From the NCBI RefSeq assembly GCF_031119335.1, contig NZ_JAVHXT010000003.1, forward strand, positions 271,355 to 335,354: a DNA stretch of 64,000 nt, given 5' to 3'. The position numbers and the translations under genes were made by a program. The stretch is from Pedobacter sp. (GTDB lineage Bacteria; Bacteroidota; Bacteroidia; Sphingobacteriales; Sphingobacteriaceae). The notes under the pieces were generated by a model. It ran no database searches. It was not told the origin of the DNA and worked only from the letters and a program-made list of their open reading frames with translations. Below, in pieces: positions 51,883 through 60,980 of the stretch. Every line of letters starts with the position of its first letter. Position 1 is the first letter of the stretch.

Positions 51883-54177
51883 CTAAACCAAAGGCAAGCA
51901 AAAAGTAAAAATAGTACCTTTTGGCTGGTTAGTTGTCACAGTTAATTTAGCTGTCATCAAATTAGCGAATGATTTGCACAAAGTTAACCCTAAACCTGTT
52001 CCTTTTTCTTTGTTTGTACCTAAAGTGGTTTCCCCAAGTTGGTTTACATCAGTATTGAAGGCTTGAATTTGTGTTGCACTCATGCCTATTCCAGTATCAC
52101 TAATGGTTACACAAACTTTATCAGCTTTTTCTGCCAAATCAATCGTTATAATCCCTTCTTTGTCCGTAAACTTAATAGCGTTGTTAAGGATATTTCTTAT
52201 GATAAGCGAAGTCATATTCTCGTCTGCAATAGCACTGTAATTAGATATTGGTTGATAGCTAATATTAATTCTCTTTTGCTGTGCCTCTGCTTGTAAGGCA
52301 TCAACTGCCGATTGTACTACATTCGCAACATTAATAACTACTGGATTTGGTTTAAAGCCCTGCATCTGGCTGTAAGCCCAATTCAATAGATTTTCCATCA
52401 TGGCCGAAGTGTAACCTAAAGAGTTTTTAAGATTTGCTGCATATCTTTTCAGCTTTTCCTCACTTACATCTCCATTCTCTAATAGATTGATGAAAGAAAT
52501 AAGCGAATTTACTGGTGTACGCATATCATGACTTACTACGCTGAAAATTCTATCTTTTACCTTAGCTAAACTCTCCAGTTCTTCCTTCTGTAATAACACG
52601 AGCTTATTTAGCTTCGCGGTTTTACGCTGCGCTTGATAAACGTAAATTGAAGCAGTTAATAAAACTACTGCTAAAACACCAAAAAATATCGAGAAATTTC
52701 GATTGAGCTTGATTTCATTTTCCTTGATCAGAAGTTGCTGATCTGCTTGTTCTTTCTGCAGTTTTGCACCCAACCTTTGTTGTTTTAATTGGTTTTCCCG
52801 CTGGATTTTTTCACGCTCTAGGTTAGCCTGCTTTTGTAAGAAGCTTAACCTTTGGATATTCTTCTCTTTATCGCTAAGTGCTAGTTGTTGTTGCTTTAAA
52901 AGCAATTGTTGTTGTCGCTCTTTCACCAATAACACCTGTTTATCTAATGCTAAATTAGTAAGCTGCTGTTTGGTTTGATAATCTTTTTCCTTAACCGAAA
53001 AATCAAGCTGCATTTGCTTACGGGTAATCTCTTTCTCCTTCTCCTGATTAAAAATTTGTTCCTTAAATGAAATAAAGCTTCTAAAATTCTTTAATGCATC
53101 TGTAAATCTGCCATTCTTCTCATCTAGAGTAGTAAGTGCTAAATAACCATCTCTTTGCAGGCTTAAAATCTTATTTTGATTACCTATTTCGATAACTTCT
53201 TTAAGTAAAGGTTCGGCTTCAAGGTAAAGATCTTGGGCAATGTAAAAATTGGCTAGGCTTAACACACTTGATGCATATTCCTTTTTAGCAGTTGTATTCG
53301 CATAATAATCAACAGATTTCTGATAACTTATCTTGGCCAGTTCCTTATTGCCTATAGCTTTATAGATATCTCCCTTAGTCTGATAAATACTACCTTTTAG
53401 AGAGAAATTATCATCAACTTTCTCTGCATATTTCATAGCTTGGTCAAGGTTCCATAACGCTTTATCAAAATTTTCTGACTTAGCTACTTGAAGTTTTTTA
53501 AGATCTTCATCAGTAGCACTGAAATAAGCATCGCCTAAGTTGGCGTAGCATAAAGCAATTCCATACTCATTACCTTCAATATTTTTAAATATTTTTAATG
53601 CTTTATCTAAATACAGAATGGCACTGTGATACTGTTTCAAACCGGTGTATACACTCGAAATATTTACATAACAACCTCCTACGCTGCCAACATCCTTAAT
53701 TTCCGTGAAAACATCAACCGCTTTAAAGTTGGCATCCAAAGCTTTTGAATAATCTGGAATATTGGCATACATTGCACTCAAATTCTGATAAATACCACCA
53801 ATCCATTCCTTATCATTTAATTCAGTAAATTTCTCTAGCGCTTTTCGGTAGTATTCTTCAGCTATAAAGTACCTACTAAAAGTATGGTGATAAAATCCAA
53901 TTCTGTAGTAAGCATCAGCGATAAAAGTTGGCTTATTTAATTTTTTAGCGAGGGCTATGGTTTTTTCGATATAAATATTGACTTCAGTTGCTTTATTCAA
54001 CCTCATGTAATTTCTATACAACTGGTTATAGCGAGTTAGTTTTAAAGAATCTTCAATTTGGTGTTTAACATTTAATTCTAATATACTGTCGATCTTTTTT
54101 TGAGGATTACTTGATTGAGGCCAAACAAAATTGGAGTAAATACATAGCAAGAAAGCTAGCGACAAGAGAGACTTCAT
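51883..54177 (-). CDS. TPR-containing sensor histidine kinase
   Basis: The 764-residue protein has a signal peptide (LLSLAFLLCIYSNFVWPQS). About six to eight TPR units follow (40-340, YYRKALEKFTELNDKEWIGGIYQNL and similar), then a Gln-rich coiled coil (370-465), one helix (FFGVLAVVLLTASIYVYQ) and a kinase core. The core has the H-box VSHDMRTPVNSL near residue 545, the N-box NILNNAIKF, DTGIGM and GTGLGLTLCKS. This is a common Bacteroidota design in which the periplasmic or coil region senses an unknown cue. It is convergent with the LytTR regulator and may or may not be its partner. Confidence 0.93.
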   Translation of the reverse strand: MKSLLSLAFLLCIYSNFVWPQSSNPQKKIDSILELNVKHQIEDSLKLTRYNQLYRNYMRLNKATEVNIYIEKTIALAKKLNKPTFIADAYYRIGFYHHTFSRYFIAEEYYRKALEKFTELNDKEWIGGIYQNLSAMYANIPDYSKALDANFKAVDVFTEIKDVGSVGGCYVNISSVYTGLKQYHSAILYLDKALKIFKNIEGNEYGIALCYANLGDAYFSATDEDLKKLQVAKSENFDKALWNLDQAMKYAEKVDDNFSLKGSIYQTKGDIYKAIGNKELAKISYQKSVDYYANTTAKKEYASSVLSLANFYIAQDLYLEAEPLLKEVIEIGNQNKILSLQRDGYLALTTLDEKNGRFTDALKNFRSFISFKEQIFNQEKEKEITRKQMQLDFSVKEKDYQTKQQLTNLALDKQVLLVKERQQQLLLKQQQLALSDKEKNIQRLSFLQKQANLEREKIQRENQLKQQRLGAKLQKEQADQQLLIKENEIKLNRNFSIFFGVLAVVLLTASIYVYQAQRKTAKLNKLVLLQKEELESLAKVKDRIFSVVSHDMRTPVNSLISFINLLENGDVSEEKLKRYAANLKNSLGYTSAMMENLLNWAYSQMQGFKPNPVVINVANVVQSAVDALQAEAQQKRINISYQPISNYSAIADENMTSLIIRNILNNAIKFTDKEGIITIDLAEKADKVCVTISDTGIGMSATQIQAFNTDVNQLGETTLGTNKEKGTGLGLTLCKSFANLMTAKLTVTTNQPKGTIFTFCLPLV

Positions 54178-54237
54178 TTAGGAAAAGAAAAGTAGTTCGA
54201 TTTAGCCTCTAATATACAGAAAGATAGCGTGTAGAAA

Positions 54238-54269
54238 ACAGAAAAGGCGACAAATATCGCCTTTTCTGT
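54238..54269 (-). terminator. Terminator between E1 dehydrogenase and kinase genes
   Basis: A perfect 13-bp inverted repeat ACAGAAAAGGCGA and TCGCCTTTTCTGT with a 6-base loop. On the minus strand the right arm ends in TTTTCTGT, so termination of the E1 gene is likely. Confidence 0.75.
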
Positions 54270-54291
54270 AAAATCAATTCAAAATTATAGA

Positions 54292-56715
54292 TCAATATAA
54301 TTTAGGATACCTATCTGGATTAGTTTCATTCATCATTGCATAAGCAATTTCAATAATATCATCTACAGATGGCTTTGCAAAATAGTCACCATCAGAACCA
54401 TAAGGCGGACGATGCGCTTTCGCTGCCAAAGTTTGAGGTTTACTATCCAACAAATAATAACCTTTTTGTACTTCTAAGATTTGTTGCAAGATATAAGCAC
54501 TTGCACCACCCGGCACATCTTCATCAACCACCAAAAGCTTATTTGTCTTTTGCAACGATGCAGCACACAACTGATCTAAATCAAATGGAAGCAATGTTTG
54601 TACATCAATAACTTCTAGTTCAATTCCAAAAGCTGCTAATTCTTCAGCTGCCTCTTCCACCAGCCTTAAAGTAGAACCATAACTAACCACAGTAATATCT
54701 GTTCCAGCTTTAATTATTTCGGCTTTGCCCAATGGTACGGTAAACTCACCCACATTATCAGGCAGTTTTTCTTTCAAACGATAACCATTCAAGCATTCTA
54801 TCACCAAAGCAGGTTCATCAGATCTGAACAAAGTATTGTACATACCAGCAGCCTGGGTCATGTTACGTGGTACACAAATGTGCATTCCTCTTAATGAACC
54901 TAAAATCATGCCCATTGGAGAGCCAGAGTGCCAAATACCTTCTAACCTGTGTCCTCTACTTCTAATAATTAAGGGTGCTTTTTGCCCCGCTTTTGTTCGG
55001 TAAGACAAAGTTGCTAAATCATCACTTAAAACGGTGATGGCATATAATAGATAATCTAAATATTGAATTTCGGCAATTGGCTTTAAACCTCTCATTGCCA
55101 AACCAATACCCTGTCCTACAATCGTTGCTTCTCTAATACCAGCATCAGTAACCCTTAAATCGCCGTACTTAGCTTGCAAACCTGCAAATCCCTGATTTAC
55201 ATCGCCAATGGCACCTAAATCTTCTCCAAAAGCTAGCAACCTAGAATCTCTGGCAAAGTTAGCATCAAAACAAGCGTTTAATATCTCCCTACCATCTAAC
55301 ATTTTGCTGGTTTCATTGTATTGAGCCGCAACGGTGTTAACATTGAAAGGACTTTCTATTCCTTCTGTGTGAAGTTTAGAGTTATATAATTCGGCAAATA
55401 CCGAAGTTTTATCTTCGTACCATTTAATTAAAGTACTTCTATCTGTAGATGGTAAATTCACACTTAAACGTATGGCTTTTCTTGCAGCAGAAACCACTTC
55501 CTTACGCAAAGCATCATGCGTAGAAGCTAACTGCGCTGCAATTTTAGTTAGTGTAGGATTTCCATTAGCCAAATTGTTGATCATCCGCACCACATCTGCC
55601 TGCTCTTGTTTAATCGAATCTAAAAACTCATTCCAAGCTTCTTTCTGCACTTCTTTAACATACTTTTTAGCACTCTCCTCTAGCTCGTCAAGTTCTTCTT
55701 TAGTTGCAATAGCAGATTCAAGCATCCAATCACGCATCTTCACAATGCAATCGTGTTCCTTTTCCCAAGCTAAACGTTCTTTGCTTTTATAACGTTCGTG
55801 AGAACCCGAAGTAGAATGGCCTTGTGGTTGCGTTACCTCGGTTACGTGAATTAAAACTGGTACGTGCTCGTTTCTGCAAACCTCAATAGCTTTAATGTAA
55901 GTTTCGCATAAAGCGGGATAATCCCAGCCTCTTACCTTGAAAATCTCGTAACCGTTAGTACCTTCTTCACGCTGAAATCCTTTTAGTACCTCAGAAATAT
56001 CTTCTTTTGTAGTTTGATATTTTGCAGGAACGGAGATACCATAGCCATCATCCCAAACGGAAATTGCCATTGGCACTTGCAGTACGCCTGCCGCGTTAAA
56101 AGCCTCGAAAAACACCCCTTCAGAAGTAGAAGCATTACCTATAGTACCAAAAGCAACTTCATTTCCATTAATAGAGAAGTTTTTTAAATAATCGAGTTCT
56201 TTATTTTGCTTGTAAAGTTTTGATGCATAAGCTAAACCCAACAAACGAGCCATTTGACCACCTGTGGTAGAAATATCTGCAGAGCTATTTTTTACTTCTG
56301 TTAAATTTTTCCAGCTACCATCTTCATTTAGGGAACGTGTAGCAAAATGCCCATTCATTTGTCGCCCAGCCGATGCAGGATCTGCATTAACATCTGGATT
56401 AGCATATAATTGTGCGAAAAATTCTTTAATGGTCGAAATTCCAGTAGCGAAGGCAAAAGTTTGGTCTCTGTAGTAACCAGCACGCCAATCGCCTTTTCTA
56501 AACATCTTGGCCATAGCTAATTGAGGAACCTCTTTCCCATCGCCAAAAATGCCAAACTTGGCTTTGCCTGTTAACACTTCCTTTCGCCCTAACAAACTCG
56601 CCTGACGGCTTTCTACAGCAATTCTGTAATCGTTTATTACGATGTCTTTAAAAGCATCAAAACTTAGTTCTGAAGCGTCTATCTCATTGGTAATAACTTT
56701 CCCGGCTGACCTCAT
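54292..56715 (-). CDS. Fused E1 alpha/beta component of a 2-oxoacid dehydrogenase
   Basis: The 807-residue protein has an alpha half (1 to about 450), with AFGTIGNASTSEGVFFEAFNAAGV and ISVWDDGYGIS in the thiamine pyrophosphate site and HSTSGSHERYK in the phosphorylation-loop region. The beta half runs from about 470 (LAFGEDLGAIGDVNQGFAGL, RVTDAGIREATIVGQGIGLA, IIRSRGHRLEGIWHSGSPMG, DEDVPGGASAYI). The classical GDG...NN motif of E1 alpha is changed, but this form recurs in Bacteroidota. It likely acts on branched-chain 2-oxoacids with separate E2 and E3; those are not here. It is divergent from the DUF1573 gene. Confidence 0.9.
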   Translation of the reverse strand: MRSAGKVITNEIDASELSFDAFKDIVINDYRIAVESRQASLLGRKEVLTGKAKFGIFGDGKEVPQLAMAKMFRKGDWRAGYYRDQTFAFATGISTIKEFFAQLYANPDVNADPASAGRQMNGHFATRSLNEDGSWKNLTEVKNSSADISTTGGQMARLLGLAYASKLYKQNKELDYLKNFSINGNEVAFGTIGNASTSEGVFFEAFNAAGVLQVPMAISVWDDGYGISVPAKYQTTKEDISEVLKGFQREEGTNGYEIFKVRGWDYPALCETYIKAIEVCRNEHVPVLIHVTEVTQPQGHSTSGSHERYKSKERLAWEKEHDCIVKMRDWMLESAIATKEELDELEESAKKYVKEVQKEAWNEFLDSIKQEQADVVRMINNLANGNPTLTKIAAQLASTHDALRKEVVSAARKAIRLSVNLPSTDRSTLIKWYEDKTSVFAELYNSKLHTEGIESPFNVNTVAAQYNETSKMLDGREILNACFDANFARDSRLLAFGEDLGAIGDVNQGFAGLQAKYGDLRVTDAGIREATIVGQGIGLAMRGLKPIAEIQYLDYLLYAITVLSDDLATLSYRTKAGQKAPLIIRSRGHRLEGIWHSGSPMGMILGSLRGMHICVPRNMTQAAGMYNTLFRSDEPALVIECLNGYRLKEKLPDNVGEFTVPLGKAEIIKAGTDITVVSYGSTLRLVEEAAEELAAFGIELEVIDVQTLLPFDLDQLCAASLQKTNKLLVVDEDVPGGASAYILQQILEVQKGYYLLDSKPQTLAAKAHRPPYGSDGDYFAKPSVDDIIEIAYAMMNETNPDRYPKLY

Positions 56716-56799
56716 AAGCTACAAGTTGGTTAAGGCGCAAAGATACAATTCTTTCTTACTTTGACTTAAGTATAGCGGCAAATAATATTTGGAATACTT

Positions 56800-56828
56800 T
56801 TTGTTTTAAACTATAAACACTAAATTTG
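56800..56828 (+). promoter_or_regulatory. Promoter of the DUF1573 gene
   Basis: TTTG (56800-56803), a 17-bp spacer and TAAATTTG (56821-56828), with the start codon 16 bp further on. On the opposite strand, TATCTTTG (56745-56738) is a candidate -7 box for the E1 gene. Confidence 0.5.
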
Positions 56829-56844
56829 TTCAAACACAAAAATT

Positions 56845-57237
56845 ATGAAAAAGTTACTTTTAATGTTAGTCGCAGTTGTTGGATTAGGCCTAGCTGCCAA
56901 TGCACAAACTAAACCAGCCGAGTTTAAGTTTGAGACTGAGACTCACGACTTTGGTAAAATAAAATTAGACCAAGCAGTTAGTTACACTTTCAATTTTACT
57001 AACGAAGGTGAAGCGCCATTAATTATATCTAAAGTAGAGCCAACTTGCGGTTGTACTGTAGGCGAATACACACAAACACCTGTTAAAAAAGGGGAAAAAG
57101 GTTTCATAAAAGTTACAGTAAAGAAATCAGGATCGCCACTACCATTTAATATGGCAGTAACAGTTACTTCTAACGCAAGAACTACCACTAAAGTGCTTTA
57201 TTTAAAAGGCGAAACCGTAGCAAATGCAACAAAATAG
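56845..57237 (+). CDS. DUF1573 secreted protein (PapD-like Ig fold)
   Basis: The 130-residue protein has a signal peptide (LLMLVAVVGLGLAANAQ). One Ig-like DUF1573 domain follows: ETHDFGKIKLDQAVSYTFNFTNEGEAPLII, VEPTCGCTVGEYTQTPV, FIKVTV and TSNARTTTKVLYLKGE. Members are abundant in Bacteroidota envelopes, and function is poorly known. A clear terminator follows 33 bp later. Confidence 0.92.
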   Translation: MKKLLLMLVAVVGLGLAANAQTKPAEFKFETETHDFGKIKLDQAVSYTFNFTNEGEAPLIISKVEPTCGCTVGEYTQTPVKKGEKGFIKVTVKKSGSPLPFNMAVTVTSNARTTTKVLYLKGETVANATK

Positions 57238-57269
57238 GTAGTTTCTATCCAATTAAATATTTTTCTGAG

Positions 57270-57295
57270 AACCTCGTTATTACAACGGGGTTTTC
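57270..57295 (+). terminator. Terminator after the DUF1573 gene
   Basis: AACCTCGTT, 5-base loop, AACGGGGTT followed by TTTC. All nine pairs form (one G-U). Confidence 0.75.
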
Positions 57296-57308
57296 TTATT
57301 TTTGTGCC

Positions 57309-58508
57309 ATGCCAAAAATATCAGAAAAAGGGCTTCAAATGCCCGCTTCGCCAATTAGAAAACTAACTCCGTTTGCCGATAAAGCTAAAACCGACGGAAA
57401 AAAAGTATATCATTTAAATATCGGTCAGCCAGATATTGAAACCCCAGAAGGAATGTTAAACGCCATTAAAAACATTGATTTTAATGTTTGGGCTTACACA
57501 CCATCTGAAGGAACATTGGCTTACAGACAAAAACTAACCGAATATTATAACAAATTAGGTTATAACATTACACCAGAAAACATCTTGGTAACAGTTGGTG
57601 GCTCTGAAGCCATCACTATCGCTATGCAAACTTGCGTAAACGAAGGCGATGAAATTATCATCCCGGAACCTTTTTACGCAAACTACAATGGTTTCGCCTG
57701 TATGAGCAACGTGGTGGTTAAACCAATTCTATCTTACATTGAAAATGGTTTTGCGCTACCTCCTATCGCCGAGTTCGAGAAATTGATTACCAAAAAAACC
57801 AAAGCGATTATCATCTGTAACCCAAACAACCCAACGGGTTATTTATATTCAAGAGAAGAGTTAGAAGCTCTAAAAGAACTTTGCGTTAAATACGATTTGT
57901 TCTTATTCTCTGACGAAGCTTACCGCGAATTCTGTTACGACGGCCGTGAGTTTATCTCGCCAATGCACTTAGATGGATTGGATGAAAACGTAGTGATTAT
58001 GGATACCGTTTCTAAACGTTATAGCGCTTGTGGTGCTCGTTTAGGCTGTTTAATCACCAAAAACAAGCAAGTAATTGCTTCGGGACTGAAGTTTGCGCAA
58101 GCTCGTTTAAGTCCGGGTATGGTAGAGCAAATTGCTGGTGCAGCTGCTGTAGATACGCCTGATAGCTATTTCGAGGCAGTAAACAAAGAATACACCCTGC
58201 GTAGAGATACTTTGGTAAATAGATTAAACAATATTGATGGTGTTTTCTGCCCTAACCCAGGTGGTGCGTTTTATGTAGTGGCTAAATTCCCAATCGACGA
58301 TGCTGATAAATTCTGTCAGTGGATTTTGGAAAGCTTCGAACATAACAATTCTACCGTGATGATGGCTCCTGCTACAGGTTTCTATTCGTCTGCTGGGTCT
58401 GGCAAAAATGAAGTGCGTATGGCATACGTGCTAAATGTTGATAATTTAAATGCAGCTATGGATTGTTTAGCGCTGGCATTGCAACAATATCCGGGAAGAA
58501 CTGTTTAG
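57309..58508 (+). CDS. Class I PLP-dependent aminotransferase
   Basis: The 399-residue protein is a fold-type I aminotransferase of the aspartate/aromatic group. Features: YHLNIGQPDIETPEGM, GGSEAITIAM, NPNNPTGYLYSREEL near residue 170, FSDEAYREF, the lysine in SKRYSACGARLGCLI near 235, and RMAYVL near the end. Many such enzymes act on aspartate or aromatic amino acids. The window lacks another aminotransferase for phenylpyruvate, so an aromatic role is possible but only inferred. A strong terminator follows. Confidence 0.92.
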   Translation: MPKISEKGLQMPASPIRKLTPFADKAKTDGKKVYHLNIGQPDIETPEGMLNAIKNIDFNVWAYTPSEGTLAYRQKLTEYYNKLGYNITPENILVTVGGSEAITIAMQTCVNEGDEIIIPEPFYANYNGFACMSNVVVKPILSYIENGFALPPIAEFEKLITKKTKAIIICNPNNPTGYLYSREELEALKELCVKYDLFLFSDEAYREFCYDGREFISPMHLDGLDENVVIMDTVSKRYSACGARLGCLITKNKQVIASGLKFAQARLSPGMVEQIAGAAAVDTPDSYFEAVNKEYTLRRDTLVNRLNNIDGVFCPNPGGAFYVVAKFPIDDADKFCQWILESFEHNNSTVMMAPATGFYSSAGSGKNEVRMAYVLNVDNLNAAMDCLALALQQYPGRTV

Positions 58509-58530
58509 TTCGTTCTTAATGAAAAAGATT

Positions 58531-58557
58531 AGCCATTCCGTAAAGGGGTGGCTTTTT
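58531..58557 (+). terminator. Terminator after the aminotransferase gene
   Basis: AGCCATTCC, GTAAA loop, GGGGTGGCT and TTTTTT. The 9-bp stem has two G-U pairs. Confidence 0.85.
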
Positions 58558-58570
58558 TATGTCATAAGGT

Positions 58571-58760
58571 TTTTATCTGAAGCGCAATTACAGCTTTTCA
58601 TTTTATTGGTAGTCCCGCTTTTTGCTACTGCCGATAAAATCGGCATCCACTTCAATCGGGGCTAGCTTGCAAAACCTGTGCTAATGGCTACATGAGGGGC
58701 TGCTAACCCAAAAGCTTTGCCTTTAAAAAATAAACCCGACTTAGCGAGAAAGCCCGCAAT
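58571..58760. other. Intergenic repeat-rich stretch, no gene
   Basis: The sequence resembles common Pedobacter intergenic words (GTCCCGCTTTTTGCTACTGC, GATAAAATCGGCATCCAC, TTCAATCGGGGCTAGC). Neither strand has a credible ORF; the 69-residue ORF in the track (58703-58912, minus) lies mostly in palindromes. Confidence 0.5.
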
Positions 58761-58761
58761 C

Positions 58762-58929
58762 CCGATTTTATCCTATCGTGTGGACACATCTCATTCCTCC
58801 CCCTTGAATCCCCCTCCAAAGGGGGACACATAGCGCTTAAGCATTTTGCATATCCCCCTCTTCGAGGGGGCAGGGGGAGGAAAATGGCATTTGCTAATAT
58901 TTGTGTCCACACGATAGGATTTTATCGGG
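58762..58929. repeat. Large palindromic element with 19-bp perfect arms
   Basis: Outer arms ATCCTATCGTGTGGACACA (58770-58788) and TGTGTCCACACGATAGGAT (58902-58920) are perfectly complementary, with further weaker pairing in the CCCGAT and ATCGGG words outside. Inside is a second C/G-rich palindrome (CCCCCTTGAATCCCCCTCC with GAGGGGGCAGGGGGAGG). About 150 bp sits between the aminotransferase and ssrA. No ORF. Confidence 0.8.
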
Positions 58930-58998
58930 AGAGGACTTGATATTATCACTGCTTTACTAATATTTCTTGTTACCGCAGCTAGATTGGCATTTTATTTG

Positions 58999-59006
58999 TA
59001 CTTTTG
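58999..59006 (+). promoter_or_regulatory. Candidate -7 box of ssrA
   Basis: TACTTTTG matches TAnnTTTG and would start the precursor about 48 bases before the mature tmRNA end, leaving room for RNase P processing. No good -33 element is seen. Confidence 0.45.
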
Positions 59007-59059
59007 TAATCGCTTTGGCAGGGTTGGTTAATTGTTAACTGTAAACTACCAATAGAAAT

Positions 59060-59426
59060 GGGGCTGTTCCTGGATTTGACAGGGTGGCGCTAAGTATGTA
59101 AGCATGCAGTGCGTTGTACGGTGAGCACTTTAAAGAGAACGTTCAAAACAATAATTGGCGAAAATAACTACGCCTTAGCTGCCTAATTTAGAATTACGCA
59201 AGCTTTTGTCTCGCTAACTGCCGCATAGTTAGGTTAGCATCAGAGGCATCGATATAACCATGCTAGCTTTTGTAGAGGTACGATACAATTGCGAAACAAA
59301 GTACCTAAGGATGTTGTTAAGGTCGGTTTCCAGCCCGACGCATCTCGAAAACTAATTGGAAAATAAGCACGTAGAAAGCATAATTTATCACACAACTGGA
59401 CAAGGGTTCGACTCCCTTCAGCTCCA
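59060..59426 (+). ncRNA. ssrA: Transfer-messenger RNA (tmRNA)
   Basis: The 5' end GGGGCTG pairs with the 3' end CAGCTCC, followed by discriminator A; CCA is not encoded. The 3' T arm contains GGGTTCGACTCCC. The tag frame GGC GAA AAT AAC TAC GCC TTA GCT GCC TAA encodes GENNYALAA, the usual type in Bacteroidota, near 59157-59186. The RNA rescues stalled ribosomes and marks their products for proteolysis. Length is about 367 nt, one-piece. No protein gene overlaps it; the ORF-track entry on the minus strand is spurious. Confidence 0.97.
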
Positions 59427-59431
59427 CTAGA

Positions 59432-59466
59432 AAAGTCTATCACCTAAAGTGATGGACTTTTTATTT
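59432..59466 (+). terminator. Terminator of ssrA
   Basis: AAAGTCTATCAC, CTAAA loop, GTGATGGACTTT then TTATTTT. A 12-bp stem 5 bases after the tmRNA end. Confidence 0.9.
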
Positions 59467-59483
59467 TATAGCATTTTTACAGC

Positions 59484-59513
59484 AAAAAAGCCCGCAGCGT
59501 AGTGCTACGAGCT
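59484..59513 (-). terminator. Terminator of the gene at 59536-60624
   Basis: Minus-strand RNA AGCTCGTAGC, 5-base loop, GCTGCGGGCT and TTTTTT. All ten pairs form with three G-U. Confidence 0.8.
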
Positions 59514-59535
59514 TATTGATGTTCGTTAATTCTAA

Positions 59536-60624
59536 TTACCTTTTAGCTACAACAGGTTGGGTATGTGTAATCGCTCCATCTTTATCTACCTGTGCTACCC
59601 TAATATAAGTCGCTTTACCTGCCCTACTGCCATCTTCCAACCCTTGAAAACCATCATTATCTTTGGCGCAAGCTACTACCATAGATACCACTACGATCAA
59701 CATCCCCACCCTCATTAGTCTGTTTCTAACAGCAGGCAACAATAATAAGCCTAGCAAACCAAAGCCTGCCAATATGGTATCGCCCCATTGTCTAGAGAAA
59801 CTGTAAGCAATTTTCACAGACGAGTTGCCCCCGGGCGCTTTGGTAGCTACCGTTCCTAAATCCATCCAGGTTTTACCATCACTAGAACCTTGTACAACAA
59901 ACTTGTCATTATCTTTTTCGCTAACAGTATTCCAGTCTACAATTAAATTTCCACCTTGAATTTTAGCCGACAATCCCTCAAAAGCAACAGGAAGTGTTCC
60001 CGTAGGCGCTGCAACAGCATAATAAATTCGATAATCTACACCAACACCTAAGTTAATCAATGATGGATTGAATACAATTTCAACTTCATCAAATGGCTGT
60101 GAGGCAGTAAAATATACATCTACAGGAACGTTTGGTGTAGTTAAAAGTGAAAGTCCAATTAAGCTCGAACCAGGGGCTGTTTGTCTTAGCACACCACCTT
60201 CGTAGGTTTGGATTGAAAAACTATCCCCCAGCACATTTAGTCCAATAAGCTGGCTCGTTGCTATCCTGAAGCCAGCTTGGTGCCCTATTGGAGCAGAACT
60301 ACCTCCTGTATTTAATCTAGCACGTATAGAATAGTTTTGATTTTCGCAGCCTATTGGTAAACTTACTAGGCCAGAAATTTGAGCGTAGTTGGTCAGGTCT
60401 GCATCAGCCACATTTTGTCCATCGGTTAGTGTTGGTACAACACAGCTAGATCCGCTAGGTGTTATAATAGAAAAGTTGCCTGCGGGCGTTGCAAAATTTG
60501 AATAAAAGGTTTGCGCCCATGCGGTTGAAAATGATGCCAATAATATGAATGCCAACATAACCATTTTAAATTTATTAATGTTAACTGGCATTTGTTTTTC
60601 GTTTTTTAAAATAAGAGTTTGCAT
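59536..60624 (-). CDS. Secreted protein with Fn3-like domain interrupted by membrane/lipobox segment
   Basis: The ORF is 362 residues. A signal peptide ends near ASFSTAWAQ, and starting at M12 (MPVNINKF) would give a normal signal length. Residues about 40-205 are beta-rich and unassigned. An Fn3-like linker domain seen in many Bacteroidota surface proteins follows (LPVAFEGLSAKIQGGNLIVDW, FVVQGSSDGKTWMDLG). It is broken by about 55 residues holding two hydrophobic segments (GFGLLGLLLLPAV, MLIVVVSMVVACAKDN, the latter like a lipobox). It resumes as YIRVAQVDKDGAITHTQPVVAKR. No T9SS sorting domain is present. Function unknown. Confidence 0.65.
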   Translation of the reverse strand: MQTLILKNEKQMPVNINKFKMVMLAFILLASFSTAWAQTFYSNFATPAGNFSIITPSGSSCVVPTLTDGQNVADADLTNYAQISGLVSLPIGCENQNYSIRARLNTGGSSAPIGHQAGFRIATSQLIGLNVLGDSFSIQTYEGGVLRQTAPGSSLIGLSLLTTPNVPVDVYFTASQPFDEVEIVFNPSLINLGVGVDYRIYYAVAAPTGTLPVAFEGLSAKIQGGNLIVDWNTVSEKDNDKFVVQGSSDGKTWMDLGTVATKAPGGNSSVKIAYSFSRQWGDTILAGFGLLGLLLLPAVRNRLMRVGMLIVVVSMVVACAKDNDGFQGLEDGSRAGKATYIRVAQVDKDGAITHTQPVVAKR

Positions 60625-60980
60625 AAGAGATCAGATTAAAGTGAATATTTTTTATGACCTCACAGGAAGATGGATACAGAAAGATTTTTGATATTTAAGC
60701 GAATAGATCGATCAAAAACCAAATGCGCCAATATTAAGGTGCTAAGGGCCGAATACTTATGAAAAAGAATAATCTATACATGATTTTGTTATTAATTTTT
60801 GGTTAATCTGATAACAAATCATTTTTACAAATTGGAGACACTGCACCCTAAAATCAGGTACAAAAAGCATCAAATCTGGTATTTATTCTTGTAAGTTGTA
60901 ACTTTTACGCATTTTTTCTAGCAGGAATAGACAGTATAAATACCCACTTCTTTTAAGAAAATAGCACTTTTACGTCAAAA
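60625..60980. other. Intergenic stretch without recognised gene
   Basis: The 356-bp AT-rich gap lies between a minus-strand surface-protein gene and the GH28 gene, so it should hold the promoter of the former. No clear TAnnTTTG box, repeat or terminator was identified. Confidence 0.4.

Noticed and set aside
58703-58912. ORF of 69 residues on the minus strand
   Set aside because: Most of it is translated from nested palindromes between the aminotransferase gene and ssrA.
59240-59443. Minus-strand 67-residue ORF
   Set aside because: It lies entirely within the tmRNA gene.
59536-60624. PEP-CTERM/exosortase or T9SS sorting signal in the surface protein
   Set aside because: The hydrophobic segments are internal, no PEP-type motif precedes them, and the C-terminus lacks a T9SS domain.
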